From the NCBI GenBank assembly GCA_021324935.1, contig JAJPIE010000036.1, forward strand, positions 1 to 64,000: a DNA stretch of 64,000 nt, given 5' to 3'. The position numbers and the translations under genes are program-made. The DNA is from Acidobacteriota bacterium. Lineage in GTDB: Bacteria > Acidobacteriota > Terriglobia > Acidiferrales > UBA7541. Under the pieces are notes generated by a model. That model worked only from the letters and a program-made list of their open reading frames with translations, made no database searches and had not been told where the DNA came from. Below, piece after piece: positions 8,436 through 18,200 of this stretch (position 1 is the stretch's first letter; each line of letters starts with the position of its first letter).

Positions 8436-8469
8436 ATAATATACGTTATAACGACTATTGTCAATAGTC
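8436..8469 (-). promoter_or_regulatory. Sigma-70-type promoter with overlapping palindromic operators for the pirin gene
   Basis: Read on the minus strand, TTGACA (8464-8459) is followed by a 17-nt spacer and TATTAT (8441-8436), about 25 bases upstream of the start codon. The near-perfect palindrome GACTATTG-N-CAATAGTC at 8453-8469 covers the -35, and CGTTATAACG at 8444-8453 lies in the spacer. Positions over the promoter suggest repression, for example by a MarR/HxlR/TetR-type protein; the regulator is not in the window. Confidence 0.75.
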
Positions 8470-8636
8470 TAGTTGTTGTAATAGATAAATGGTGCCGCCG
8501 TTGGGTTTACGGAAGGGCAAGCCGCCGAGGGCCTTTGGCCAAAACCGCTCGGGCCAGGCAGAGGGCGCGGAGAAGGGAAGGTCGCAAGACCCGTTGTGGA
8601 AAAATCGTACCGGCATAAACCGGCCGTTACGCGGCT

Positions 8637-8649
8637 TTGCGTGACGCAA
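8637..8649. promoter_or_regulatory. Short palindrome upstream of gltA
   Basis: TTGCG-TGA-CGCAA is a perfect inverted repeat about 110 bases before the citrate synthase start. It may be an operator; no clear promoter hexamers were found beside it. The rest of the 8470-8756 gap shows nothing else I can assign. Confidence 0.3.
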
Positions 8650-8756
8650 TCAGGATGAAAAGTACGGCTGGCGGCACTGTTTCACCGCTAAGGGCTTTGG
8701 TGTAGAGTGTTTAATTGCGCGGTGGACCGACCGCCGCACCCGGTGAGGTTATTGGC

Positions 8757-10097
8757 ATGGACTCGGCACTTCCCACGACACAGGCAAAGACTTCCAACGA
8801 CGGCGCCGCGCGGCGCGAGACTTTGACGGTGACCGACAACCGCACCGGAAAGAGCTACGAACTGCCGATTACCCACGACACGATCAAGGCGATGGACCTG
8901 CGGCAGATCAAGGTGAACGCCGAAGATTTCGGGATGATCAGCTACGATCCGGCGTACAACAACACCGCATCGTGCATCAGCCGGATTACGTATATCGACG
9001 GGGACAAGGGGATTCTGAGGTACCGCGGATATCCGATCGAGCAGCTTGCGGAGAAGTCGACGTACCTGGAAACAGCTTACCTGCTGCTGAGGGGCGAATT
9101 GCCGAACGCGGCGCAGTTGAAGGACTGGACCTACAACGTCACGCACCACACGTTCATTCATGAAAGCATCAAGAAGTTCCTGGACGGCTTTCACTACGAC
9201 GCGCATCCGATGGGGATGGTGATTTCGACGATCGCGGCGCTTTCGACTTTCTATCACGACGCGAAAGACATCTTCAGCGAGGAGTCGCGGAAGAAGCAGA
9301 CCTACCGGCTGATCGGCAAGATGCCGACGATTGCGGCCTTTGCGTACCGGCACACGCTGGGAATGCCGTACGTTTACCCGGACAATGATCTGAGCTATCC
9401 GGGAAACTTCCTGAACATGTTGTTCCGGACCAGCGAGACGCGCTACCGGCCGAACCCGACGCTGGAGCGGGCGCTGGACATTCTGTTCATCCTGCACGCG
9501 GACCACGAGCAGAATTGCTCGACAAACACGGTGCGCGGGGTGGGCAGCTCGCATGTGGACCCCTACTCAGCGGCCGCGGCGGCGATTGCGGCATTGTATG
9601 GGCCGCTGCATGGCGGAGCAAACGAAGAAGTGGTGCGCATGTTGCATGAAATCGGATCGGTGCAGAAGGTGCCGGATTTCATCAAGCGCGTGAAGACGGG
9701 CGAGACCAAGCTGATGGGTTTTGGGCACCGCGTTTATAAGAATTACGACCCGCGCGCCCGCATCATCAAGCAGGTGGCGTACGAAGTGTTCGACCTGATG
9801 GGCAAGAATCCGCTGCTGGAGATCGCGCTGGAGTGCGAGCGGATCGCCCTGGAAGATGAATATTTCGTGAAGCGGAAGCTGTATCCCAACGTGGACTTCT
9901 ACACGGGCCTGATTTACCAGTCGATGGGCTTCCCGATGACGATGTTCCCGGTGCTGTTCGCGATTCCGCGCATGTCCGGGTGGATCGCGCAGTGGCAGGA
10001 GCTGCTGCTCGACCCGGAGCAGAAAATTGCCCGGCCGCGGCAGATCTACCTGGGCTACGACACGCGGAGCTACGTAGCGATGGAGCAGCGCGGATAG
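8757..10097 (+). CDS. gltA: Citrate synthase
   Basis: It condenses oxaloacetate and acetyl-CoA at the entry of the TCA cycle. The 446-residue protein shows the type II citrate synthase pattern: GILRYRGYPIEQLAE, catalytic His in LHADHEQN and GFGHRVYKNYDPRA, and a late Asp in NVDFYTG. The start at 8757 is supported by GGTGAGG nine bases upstream; a TTG 42 bases earlier gives only a basic, unlikely leader. It is monocistronic, with pirin diverging on the other side of a 345-bp gap. Confidence 0.95.
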   Translation: MDSALPTTQAKTSNDGAARRETLTVTDNRTGKSYELPITHDTIKAMDLRQIKVNAEDFGMISYDPAYNNTASCISRITYIDGDKGILRYRGYPIEQLAEKSTYLETAYLLLRGELPNAAQLKDWTYNVTHHTFIHESIKKFLDGFHYDAHPMGMVISTIAALSTFYHDAKDIFSEESRKKQTYRLIGKMPTIAAFAYRHTLGMPYVYPDNDLSYPGNFLNMLFRTSETRYRPNPTLERALDILFILHADHEQNCSTNTVRGVGSSHVDPYSAAAAAIAALYGPLHGGANEEVVRMLHEIGSVQKVPDFIKRVKTGETKLMGFGHRVYKNYDPRARIIKQVAYEVFDLMGKNPLLEIALECERIALEDEYFVKRKLYPNVDFYTGLIYQSMGFPMTMFPVLFAIPRMSGWIAQWQELLLDPEQKIARPRQIYLGYDTRSYVAMEQRG

Positions 10098-10364
10098 CAG
10101 GCCGAGGGACGTGGCCCGGGTTCCGTGGCCCGAAGAGAAAATTCCTTCCTAAAGCAAGCATTTTGGCGAAAGTGATTTCGCGGAATGACGTATTTGTATG
10201 TATAGCCGTTAACGAGTACGCGGGGAGGATTTTGTGGAGTCAAGCGGTAGGTATCGAGAATGGATACCCTTTCCTATCGGCTACGTACCTTTTTTGCGTA
10301 CGAAGGGATGGCTTTTGCTTCGGGATTGTGATTCGGCGCGGTATAGTCGACTTAACGAGGGCTT

Positions 10365-10775
10365 ATGGGTCATTCGCCAAACGGTCCACACAGTGTAGGC
10401 GCCCGGCGCCGGAGCCAGCGGGTTCTGATGCAGGTGGCGGTGCGGCTGCGGGGTAAGGACGCCGAAGGCCTGGCGTTTGAAGAAGAGACATCCACGCTGG
10501 CGATTAATGCACACGGAGCGCTGGTGCTGCTGCAAGCCCGAATTACCAGCGGGAGCAAGATCCAGCTTCAGCACAACGGGACGAAAGAAGAGCAGGAGTG
10601 CCATGTGGCGTTCCTGGGCCCGGTGCGGAGCGGCAAAGCCGAAGTGGGATTGGAGTTTTCCGAGGCGCGGCCGGGCTTCTGGCGCGTAGCGTTTCCGCCT
10701 GAAGATTGGTCGCCCAAGCATCCGGAAGCGCGAACCGTTCTCTCTCCTACCCCCACGATTCACGGAAAGAAGTAG
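10365..10775 (+). CDS. PilZ domain protein
   Basis: A 136-residue single-domain protein. It carries the c-di-GMP-binding RxxxR motif (RRSQR near residue 15-19). The second motif, normally (D/N)xSxxG, is degenerate here (INAHGALV), so ligand binding is not certain. The rest follows the PilZ barrel (GSKIQLQ, GLEFSEARPGFW). It may be a c-di-GMP receptor for motility or exopolysaccharide control, but it is not linked to such genes. The ~270 bp before it show no recognisable element. Confidence 0.8.
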   Translation: MGHSPNGPHSVGARRRSQRVLMQVAVRLRGKDAEGLAFEEETSTLAINAHGALVLLQARITSGSKIQLQHNGTKEEQECHVAFLGPVRSGKAEVGLEFSEARPGFWRVAFPPEDWSPKHPEARTVLSPTPTIHGKK

Positions 10776-10851
10776 CAGCTCTTTACTCGCCTGAACAAGC
10801 CAGCCAACGTCTCCGCCGAAAGCTCCATCCAACCTGCTAGACTTGCCGACT

Positions 10852-11862
10852 ATGCGCTGGCTGATTTTCCTGACTGCATTTTTGATTCCCGGAGACTCCT
10901 GGTGGATTTTGCAGGATTCGGGTGCGGACGCGAACCTGCGCGGCGTTTCGCTGGTAGTGCATCGCAGCGGGATCACGGTGTGGGCGACCGGTTCCAAGGG
11001 AACGGTGGAGTTGTCCGGGGACGGAGGCGCGACCTGGCAGAAGGTGGCGATTCCCGGGGGGGATGCGCTGGATTTCCGCGGCGTGCAGGCGTTCGACAAA
11101 GGGGTTGCGTACGTGATGTCGAGCGGGGAAGGTGAAGCGTCGCGCATCTACAAAACAAACGATTTGGGACAGAGCTGGAGGATGCAGTACAAGGGGAAGG
11201 GCAAGGAGTTTTTCCTGGATGCGCTGCAGTGCATGGATCAGAAGCATTGTTTCGCACTGAGCGATCCGGTCGGCGGGAAGTTCCTGCTGCTAGCGACCGA
11301 GGATGGAGAAAACTGGAGGGAATTGCCGCGCGACAAAATGCCGGCGGCACGGTTGAAAGAAGGAGCGTTTGCAGCAGGGAACGCCGCCTTGCTGATCTAT
11401 CGGGACCATGAATTGTATTTCGGCACAGGCGGCGCCGCCGCGCGGGTGTTCCACTCTCCGGATTTAGGTGGAACGTGGGAAGTTTGGGAAACGCCGATTC
11501 TGAGCGGCAAGGCTTCGCAGGGAATTTTTTCCGTGGTGCGCGCGGGAGACACGATTGCCGTAGTGGGCGGAGATTACGCCGAGCCCGGAAACACAACGCG
11601 CAATGCCGCGGTTTCCACGGACGAGGGAAAAACCTGGACCATCCCGGAGGAGCGCCCGAAGGGATACCGATCGGCTGTGGATACCTATGACGCCGGGTTC
11701 GTCACCGTGGGACCAAACGGTTCAGAGATCAGCCGGGACGGCACGAAATGGCAGCACATTGCCGACGCAAACCTGAATGCGCTGGCGTTCATCAGCGGAA
11801 AAGGCTATGCGGTTGGGCCTAAGGGCGCCGTAGCGAAGTTTGAAGATCACAACGAATACTGA
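10852..11862 (+). CDS. YCF48/BNR-repeat beta-propeller protein, secreted
   Basis: The 336-residue protein has a short signal peptide (WLIFLTAFLIPG) and several sialidase-like Asp-box repeats (SGDGGATWQ, TNDLGQSWR, STDEGKTW, SRDGTKWQ) spaced ~50 residues apart. This is the pattern of YCF48-related photosystem assembly-like propellers, which are common in non-photosynthetic bacteria with unknown roles, probably extracytoplasmic binding. I start at the ATG at 10852; a TTG nine bases earlier is also in frame. Confidence 0.8.
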   Translation: MRWLIFLTAFLIPGDSWWILQDSGADANLRGVSLVVHRSGITVWATGSKGTVELSGDGGATWQKVAIPGGDALDFRGVQAFDKGVAYVMSSGEGEASRIYKTNDLGQSWRMQYKGKGKEFFLDALQCMDQKHCFALSDPVGGKFLLLATEDGENWRELPRDKMPAARLKEGAFAAGNAALLIYRDHELYFGTGGAAARVFHSPDLGGTWEVWETPILSGKASQGIFSVVRAGDTIAVVGGDYAEPGNTTRNAAVSTDEGKTWTIPEERPKGYRSAVDTYDAGFVTVGPNGSEISRDGTKWQHIADANLNALAFISGKGYAVGPKGAVAKFEDHNEY

Positions 11863-11880
11863 ACGGATCGCCAAAATTGC

Positions 11881-13449
11881 TCATGGCGCAATCTGCTTCG
11901 GATAGGCGTGCACGCCGGACGATACAAACTCAAAGCGAATCTGCCATCCGCTGGGAACGCCGTGGCCGCCGGCCTCCGCGCCGCTGAATTTCCACCGGCG
12001 GGCGGCTTTTTCGGCCAGTCCGGAGAAATAACAGCTCGGTCCGGGCGTATCCAAAGAAGCGTCAGTAACGTTTCCGGCGGGATCGACTTCTACTTTCACG
12101 ACAATTCGAACTGTGCCCTGAATCGTAGCCAGGGCTTTCGCAGAGGCTTGCGGAAGCACCTGGTCCAGAACCTCGCCGCGGCCTTCCATGGTGATGGCGG
12201 ATTTTGTGAAGACGGAATCGGGTTGTTCCGCAGTCAAGCTTGTGGGTGCGGCGGGGGCCGAGGCCGCCACAGGATCGGCATGCTTGATGGATTGTTCGGG
12301 CTCGGCGCTTTCGGCGGTGGACTTATCCTCTGGCGCAGCTGTTCCCTGGGTTCCTGCAGGTTTCGCCGGTTTGGGTGCCGGAGCAGGTACCAAGGTAGCC
12401 GCGCTTTGCGTGGAGGCAGATGAGTTGCGATAGCTGAAAAGGCGCGGCAGCGCGAAAATTAAACCGAAGAAGACGGCGGTGCCGAGAAGCAGGGGGATGA
12501 TGTAATCCGAAATAGAGGATGGCCGTGACTTAGGCGCGGAAACAGGCCGACGGGCAGGGGTTGCCGCAGTCGACGTGGGTTTGGCAAGAGGTATTGCGGG
12601 TTCGGGAGCGAGCGGAATACTGGAAGGTGTTGCGGCAGCAACGGGCGAACTCGATGCCGCAGCCACCGCGGCCGCGGCCAGCGGCGCAGGGTTGAGGCGC
12701 GCGGCGATTTCAGCGACGGCCCAGCGCTGCTCGGGACGCCGGCGGAGGGAATGCTGGACGATGTCGCGAAAAAGTTCGGGCAATTCGGAGGGCAGCATGG
12801 GATCCGCGTTCTGGCTCATAGGAAACTCAGGGGGGCGCTGGGTGAGAGCTTCGACGAGCGTGACGCCAAGCGACCAGACGTCGGATTTCGCGGTGCGAGG
12901 GGCGGCGGGCAATTCGGGGGCGTCATAAATGTCCTGGGTGCGAAAGAGCCGGGTGGTGATGCCGAGACTCTCAAGGTTGTCGGCGGAGAGTTTCAGGCAG
13001 TCTTGCGTGGCCAAGAGATTGGAAGGCTTCAGATGGCCATGAGCGAGACCTTTGGCATGCAGAAAAACAAGAACGTCGAGAGCAGAATCGAGAATATCGC
13101 GGGCTTCCTCCGCGGAGAGGGCCCGCTGCGGAAGGATTTCGCCCAGGTTTTCTTCGGCGCGCTCCGCGACGATATACAGCAGATTCCGGCCATCCATCGC
13201 GCAGCGGCCAGAATCATAAACGCGGAGAAGATTTTTGTGCGAAAGCTGCGCGGCATGATTCCAGAGGGACAAGCGCGCATCGGAGCCCGGCGTGTCGGCG
13301 GAAACGAATTTCAAAACGGCATCGCGGGATGGCGGAGCGATGAGTTGGGTGAGAAAAACCGCGCTGTGATCCGTGCTCCCCAAAAGCTGGCGCAGATGAT
13401 ACTTTCTGTTGACCGTCTGGCCTTCCCATTCTTTCCATTGTTCGTTCAT
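11881..13449 (-). CDS. Pseudokinase-TonB C-terminal fusion membrane protein
   Basis: The 522-residue protein has a Ser/Thr-kinase fold at ~17-255. Lys47 (AVLKF), Lys141 and Asn144 (LKPSN), a YDAPE segment and SDVWSLGVTLVEA are kept. The HRD aspartate is His139 (HGH), DFG is replaced (SADNLES), and the glycine loop is broken, so phosphotransfer is unlikely. An Ala/Pro-rich linker leads to one membrane helix (~315-337), a second Pro/Ala-rich stretch and a TonB C-terminal domain (~430-512: GTVRIVVKVEVDPAGNV then SGLAEKAARRWKF). The topology predicted is cytoplasmic pseudokinase with periplasmic TonB-like domain. The ATG at 13449 has GGGGA upstream. Confidence 0.8.
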   Translation of the reverse strand: MNEQWKEWEGQTVNRKYHLRQLLGSTDHSAVFLTQLIAPPSRDAVLKFVSADTPGSDARLSLWNHAAQLSHKNLLRVYDSGRCAMDGRNLLYIVAERAEENLGEILPQRALSAEEARDILDSALDVLVFLHAKGLAHGHLKPSNLLATQDCLKLSADNLESLGITTRLFRTQDIYDAPELPAAPRTAKSDVWSLGVTLVEALTQRPPEFPMSQNADPMLPSELPELFRDIVQHSLRRRPEQRWAVAEIAARLNPAPLAAAAVAAASSSPVAAATPSSIPLAPEPAIPLAKPTSTAATPARRPVSAPKSRPSSISDYIIPLLLGTAVFFGLIFALPRLFSYRNSSASTQSAATLVPAPAPKPAKPAGTQGTAAPEDKSTAESAEPEQSIKHADPVAASAPAAPTSLTAEQPDSVFTKSAITMEGRGEVLDQVLPQASAKALATIQGTVRIVVKVEVDPAGNVTDASLDTPGPSCYFSGLAEKAARRWKFSGAEAGGHGVPSGWQIRFEFVSSGVHAYPKQIAP

Positions 13450-13649
13450 GGCGTCCCCCGCGGAGAAAATTCGGACACAAGCCGATTGCGGCAGGGTTGA
13501 ACTGCCGAAACCACGAAGCAAAAGCACCTAAGCGTCTGAGGCTGGGGTAGTTCGAGAACTACCGGGGATAGCAGGCGCCTGGGGCCGGGCGCTTGACGCC
13601 CCTATCTTCCCACAGAGGGATTAACGCGCAATAGGCCGGGTGTTGCTGG

Positions 13650-15110
13650 TTAGGAACGGGCGGGGCGGGGAGTGAAGAGTTGCGCGGCCAGCGCGATGAG
13701 CAGAGGAAAGCAGACCAAAACGTAGCGCGGCTCGGGAGTTTCGAGCGTGGTGAGGAACGCTGTGCGCAACACGAAGTAGAGAACCATGAGCGCGACGGGT
13801 GCGCGGAGAGCGGCGAATCGCGAAAGACGCCAAGCGCCGCACAGGCCCAGCGCAACGTAAAGGATGTTCAGGAAAAACCACAGAATGGTCACACGCTGAT
13901 CCACCGGATCTTCCTCGTGCATGTAGGCGAGGGGAAAAACGTGGCCGGAGACGGGGAGAAGTTCGATGCGCGGCGTAAACCAGATGCCTAACGCGCGCCG
14001 GAGAGGAATCCACAGATACGAGCGGAGCGGATGGCGAGCGGTACGCTCGCGAGCGATCTGGCCGAAGACGGCGTCTTGTTCGGGAGTGAGGGTGAGTTCC
14101 TGGTTATAGGCATCGAGTGCAGCGGCGATACGCGCGCGCTCGTCGGGGGTGTCGAAAGCGGAGGCGGGGATATCGTCGATTTGGATTTGCTCGTCGTTGA
14201 GTTTCCAGGGAACGAGGTAATTGTCGCGCATGCGATAGAGCCAGGTGCGTTCCCAGGCCATGAAGCCATTCGGCACGAGTTCACCGGGAAGGTTGGCGTC
14301 CTTGGGAGTGAGGGGCTGGAATTCATGAAGCGTGATGGCGTTGCGAAGCGTCCAGGGAATCAGGGGTGCCGCGGCGCCGAGCAGCAAGAGAGCGGAGAGC
14401 CGCACTAAGGGGCGAACCTGGCGGCGGCGCAACAGCAGAAAGGCAAATACGAGAAGGGCGGTGGCGAGGAGCAATGGTGTTTCAGGGCGAAAGAGCGTAC
14501 CGAGACCGATAATGGAACCGGCAGCAAAGATTTTCCATCCGGAAAGGTCCGGGTGCGGAGCATTTGCCGAGGGGAACGAGGCTGAAAGATCGTTGAGAAG
14601 CCGGACAAAGGCAAGTGTCGCAATAGCGGTGAAGAAGACAGCCCAGGTTTCCGTGAGGGGCACGGCAACGTAGTTGGCCGTGAAGGGGCAAAGGACGGCG
14701 AGCCAAAGCGCGGCGCAGAAGACCCGGTGAGCTCCTCGCGATGCAAGCGGGCTGTCAACGGGAGCGGCCCCGCGGGCGAGAAACGCTGCCAGAACGGCGA
14801 CGATGAGGCACGTTGCGAGATCCACGAAGATCTGAGCGATCATCGCGGCGCGGTGCGCGTTTTCGACGCTTTGCCGCGTCAAAAACGAAAGGACGGCCAG
14901 AAACGCGGGATAGCCCGGCATGCGGATATCCACGGAAAGCGGCTGCCCGGCGACGTCCATGGCATATTGGAAATGCTTGAGCCAGTTGGCGGCGAGCTGG
15001 TCGTAGATGATGGTGTCGCCGGAAGTGCCCGGAAACTTCAAAACGAAGAACACACGGAAAGCGCCGCCGGCCAGTAATGCCAAGATGGAATGCCAGAAAA
15101 TTCGCTTCAT
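13650..15110 (-). CDS. ArnT/PMT-like (GT39-type) membrane glycosyltransferase
   Basis: The 486 residues carry about ten membrane segments and an N-terminal loop with GTSGDTIIYDQLAANW and DIRMPGYPAFLAVLS, the acidic first loop and PGYP motif seen in polyprenol-phosphate-sugar-dependent glycosyltransferases (GT39/83 superfamily). The C-terminal part has TLETPEPRYVLVCFPLLIAL, also typical. It should transfer a lipid-linked sugar to a periplasmic acceptor. A frame open further upstream is rejected because it reads as a shadow of the divergent gene. The start at 15110 is 100 bases from the GH18/NodB/GT2 gene, suggesting shared regulation. Confidence 0.75.
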   Translation of the reverse strand: MKRIFWHSILALLAGGAFRVFFVLKFPGTSGDTIIYDQLAANWLKHFQYAMDVAGQPLSVDIRMPGYPAFLAVLSFLTRQSVENAHRAAMIAQIFVDLATCLIVAVLAAFLARGAAPVDSPLASRGAHRVFCAALWLAVLCPFTANYVAVPLTETWAVFFTAIATLAFVRLLNDLSASFPSANAPHPDLSGWKIFAAGSIIGLGTLFRPETPLLLATALLVFAFLLLRRRQVRPLVRLSALLLLGAAAPLIPWTLRNAITLHEFQPLTPKDANLPGELVPNGFMAWERTWLYRMRDNYLVPWKLNDEQIQIDDIPASAFDTPDERARIAAALDAYNQELTLTPEQDAVFGQIARERTARHPLRSYLWIPLRRALGIWFTPRIELLPVSGHVFPLAYMHEEDPVDQRVTILWFFLNILYVALGLCGAWRLSRFAALRAPVALMVLYFVLRTAFLTTLETPEPRYVLVCFPLLIALAAQLFTPRPARS

Positions 15111-15209
15111 GCGTGCTTTGCATCTTACAATAAGGGGGAATTGTTCCACCCGATGTAGTACCTTAAGCCTCAAGCCGACCCTACCCGCGCTTGGGAGTTG
15201 CTGCGCTTC

Positions 15210-18200
15210 ATGAAAGAACGAAAACCGATTTTTTACGACGCGGAGAAGGTCCGCTGGCGGCGGACGCGGCGCATTCTGGAGCTCAGCGGCGCCGTGCTGA
15301 CGCTGCTGCTGGTCTATTTTTTTCTGACCATCGCGGGAAGCGTGGAGCTGCCGTCCTCGCTGCTGCCCGATACGCGGCCCGTGTACCGCCCGATAACAAA
15401 GAAGCGCTTGCTGAAGCCGGTGACATTTCGTGAAGGGCGCCGGAAGCGCGTGGCAAACATCGGGCAGATACCCGCGACCTACGACCCTCTGCGCGCGGCG
15501 TTTTTTGTAAGCTGGGATCCCAACAGCCTCGCTTCGCTGAAAAAGCACTACAAAGACATCGACCTGCTGATGCCAGAGCAGTTGCACGCGGTGACGCCGG
15601 ATGGGGCGATTACCGTGGTGGACTACGAGCGGAACCAGACGGTGCAGGTGTCGCCGGCGGAAGCACTGTCGCGTTTGCAGCAGGACAAACTGCACCAGTG
15701 GATGCGGGCGATGAACCCGCCGCTGGAACTCCCCATGATGGGGCTGCTGAACAATTACGACGGCACGGTGTGGCGCGTAAGGGAGATGGTGGAGTTGCTG
15801 GCAAATCCGGCGTCGCGCTCGAGGTTGGTGCGGGACGTTGCGCAATACGCGGTGATGGGCAAGCAGGCCGGGATCGTGGTGGATTTCGAGGAAGTGCCCG
15901 ACAAAAGCCAGCCGAATTTCCAGAAATTCATCGGGGAACTGGCCCCGGCGCTGCACGCGGTCGGGTTGAAGCTGATGATCGCGCTGCCGGCGCGCGACGA
16001 TTCCTACGATTACGCCTATTTCGGCAAAGTGACCGACGCGATCATCGTGATGAACTACGACCAGCACTGGCTGACGTCGCCGCCGGGGCCGATCGCGGCG
16101 CAGGACTGGTTCATGGAGAACCTGAGACAACTGCGGGAGGTGGTGCCGGCGCAAAAGCTGGTCGTGGGCATCGCGAATTACGCCTACGACTGGACGGAAA
16201 CCGGGAAGAAAGAGCCGGCGCACGCGGAAGAGTTCAGCGTGCAGGAAGCGTTGCTGCACGCGTATGAATCAGAAAGTGACGTAGAGTTCGACCAGGCTTC
16301 GCTGAATCCGCACTATTCATACTCGGACGAACAGAATCACACGCACCAGGTGTGGATGCTGGATGCCGTGACCGCGTATAACGAACTGCGCGCGAGTGAG
16401 CGATTGGGTGTGCAGGGTACGGCGTTGTGGCGGCTGGGGTCTTCGGACACTTCGCTGTGGCCGATTTGGGATGCGCCTCGGGCGGACGACGCGGTTCGTG
16501 AAAAAATCGCGGTTTTGCCGCCGGGGCCCGACCTGATACTCGAAGGCGACGGTGACATCTGGCACATCGCGGATGTGCCGAAGCAGGGGAAGCGGAGCTT
16601 CACGTATGATCCGGCGGCGGATCTGATTACGAATGAAAAATACGAGGCGTATCCGCTTTCCTACGACATCGATGAAATCGGGGGTGTGAAGGGAAAGCTG
16701 GTGCTGTCGTTCGACGACGGCCCGGACCGGCGTTGGACGCCGAAGATCCTGGATATTCTGAAAGAGAAACATGTGCCGGGTGTGTTTTTCGTGATTGGCG
16801 ACCAGGCGAATCGCGCGCCGGATCTGCTGAAGAGGGAATTTGACGAAGGCCATGAAATCGGAAACCACACGTTCACCCACCCGGCGTTTACCGAAGAGCT
16901 TTCGCACACGCAATTGCGGTGGGAACTGAACCTGACGCAGCGGCTGATCGAGAGCACCCTCGGCGTGAAGTCGTTGCTGTTCCGCCCGCCATATGGCATC
17001 GATCACCAGCCCGAATACGCGGAGGAGGTGGCGCCGCTGCCGTATCCGCAGGATTTGGGCTACATCATCGTGGGTCAGCGCGTCGATCCGCGCGACTGGT
17101 ACATGCCGGACAACCAGCATCAATTGCCGGGGTCGGAGATCGTCGCGGAAGTAATGAAAGAGGTGAACAAGGGGAACATCATCCTGTTTCACGACGGCGG
17201 CGGGGACCGCAGCCAGACGATCGCGGCGCTGCCGCAGGTGATCGACCAGTTGCGTGCCAAGGGCTACCAGTTCGTGTCGGTGGCGGACCTGCTGGGCATG
17301 AAGAGGGCGGACTTGATGGTGCCGCTGTCGTTCCGGGAACGCATGGCGGCCCACGCCGACGGTTTTATCTTCAGCATATTCCAGTGGTCGCGATTCGCGA
17401 TCGCCACGATTTTCATCCTGGGAATTGTGCTGGTCAGCGGGCGCGCGCTGATTATCGGACTACTGGCGGTGATCGAGAAGATGCGGCCGGATCACGCAAA
17501 ACTGCCGGAGCCGCCCCCCAGCGTGACGGTCCTGATTCCCGCGCACAACGAAGAGAGCGTGATCGTGCAGACGGTGCAATCCGTGTTGCTTTCGGATCTG
17601 CATGACATTCACGTGATTGTGGTGGACGACGGCTCGAAAGACCGTACGCTGGAACTTTTGCAGAGCAAATTCGGCCGCAACGATGCCGTGCAAATCATTC
17701 ACCAGATAAATCGGGGCAAAGCGGCGGCACTCAACAATGCGCTTTCCCGTGCGCGGACGGACATCGTGGTGACAATCGACGCGGACACGGAAATTGAGTC
17801 AGACGCCATCCGGAAATTGCTACGGCATTTTTCGGACCCGAAGGTTGGGGCGGTAGCGGGAAATGTGAAAGTGGGAAATCGTTCGCGGTGGCTGACGCGC
17901 TGGCAGGCCCTGGAGTACATCACCAGCCAGAATATGGAGAAACGCGCGTTCGATTTGTTGAATTGCATCACCGTTGTGCCAGGAGCGCTTGGCGCGTGGC
18001 GCAAGGAGGCAATTGAAGCGGCGGGGGGCATCACGGCGGATACCGTTGCGGAAGACGCGGACTTGACGATCGCCATCCGGCGACTTGGCTGGCGGGTGAC
18101 GTACGACGAAGAGGCGATTGCGTGGACCGAAGCGCCGGAAACGCCAGGGCAATTGATCCGGCAGAGATTCCGGTGGACTTTCGGGACGCTGCAATCGTTC

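Noticed and set aside
15111..16259. 383-codon upstream extension of the minus-strand glycosyltransferase frame
   Set aside because: It lies wholly opposite the GH18/NodB/GT2 gene and is rich in Arg/His/Gln as expected for a shadow frame. The ATG at 15110 directly precedes the first membrane helix.
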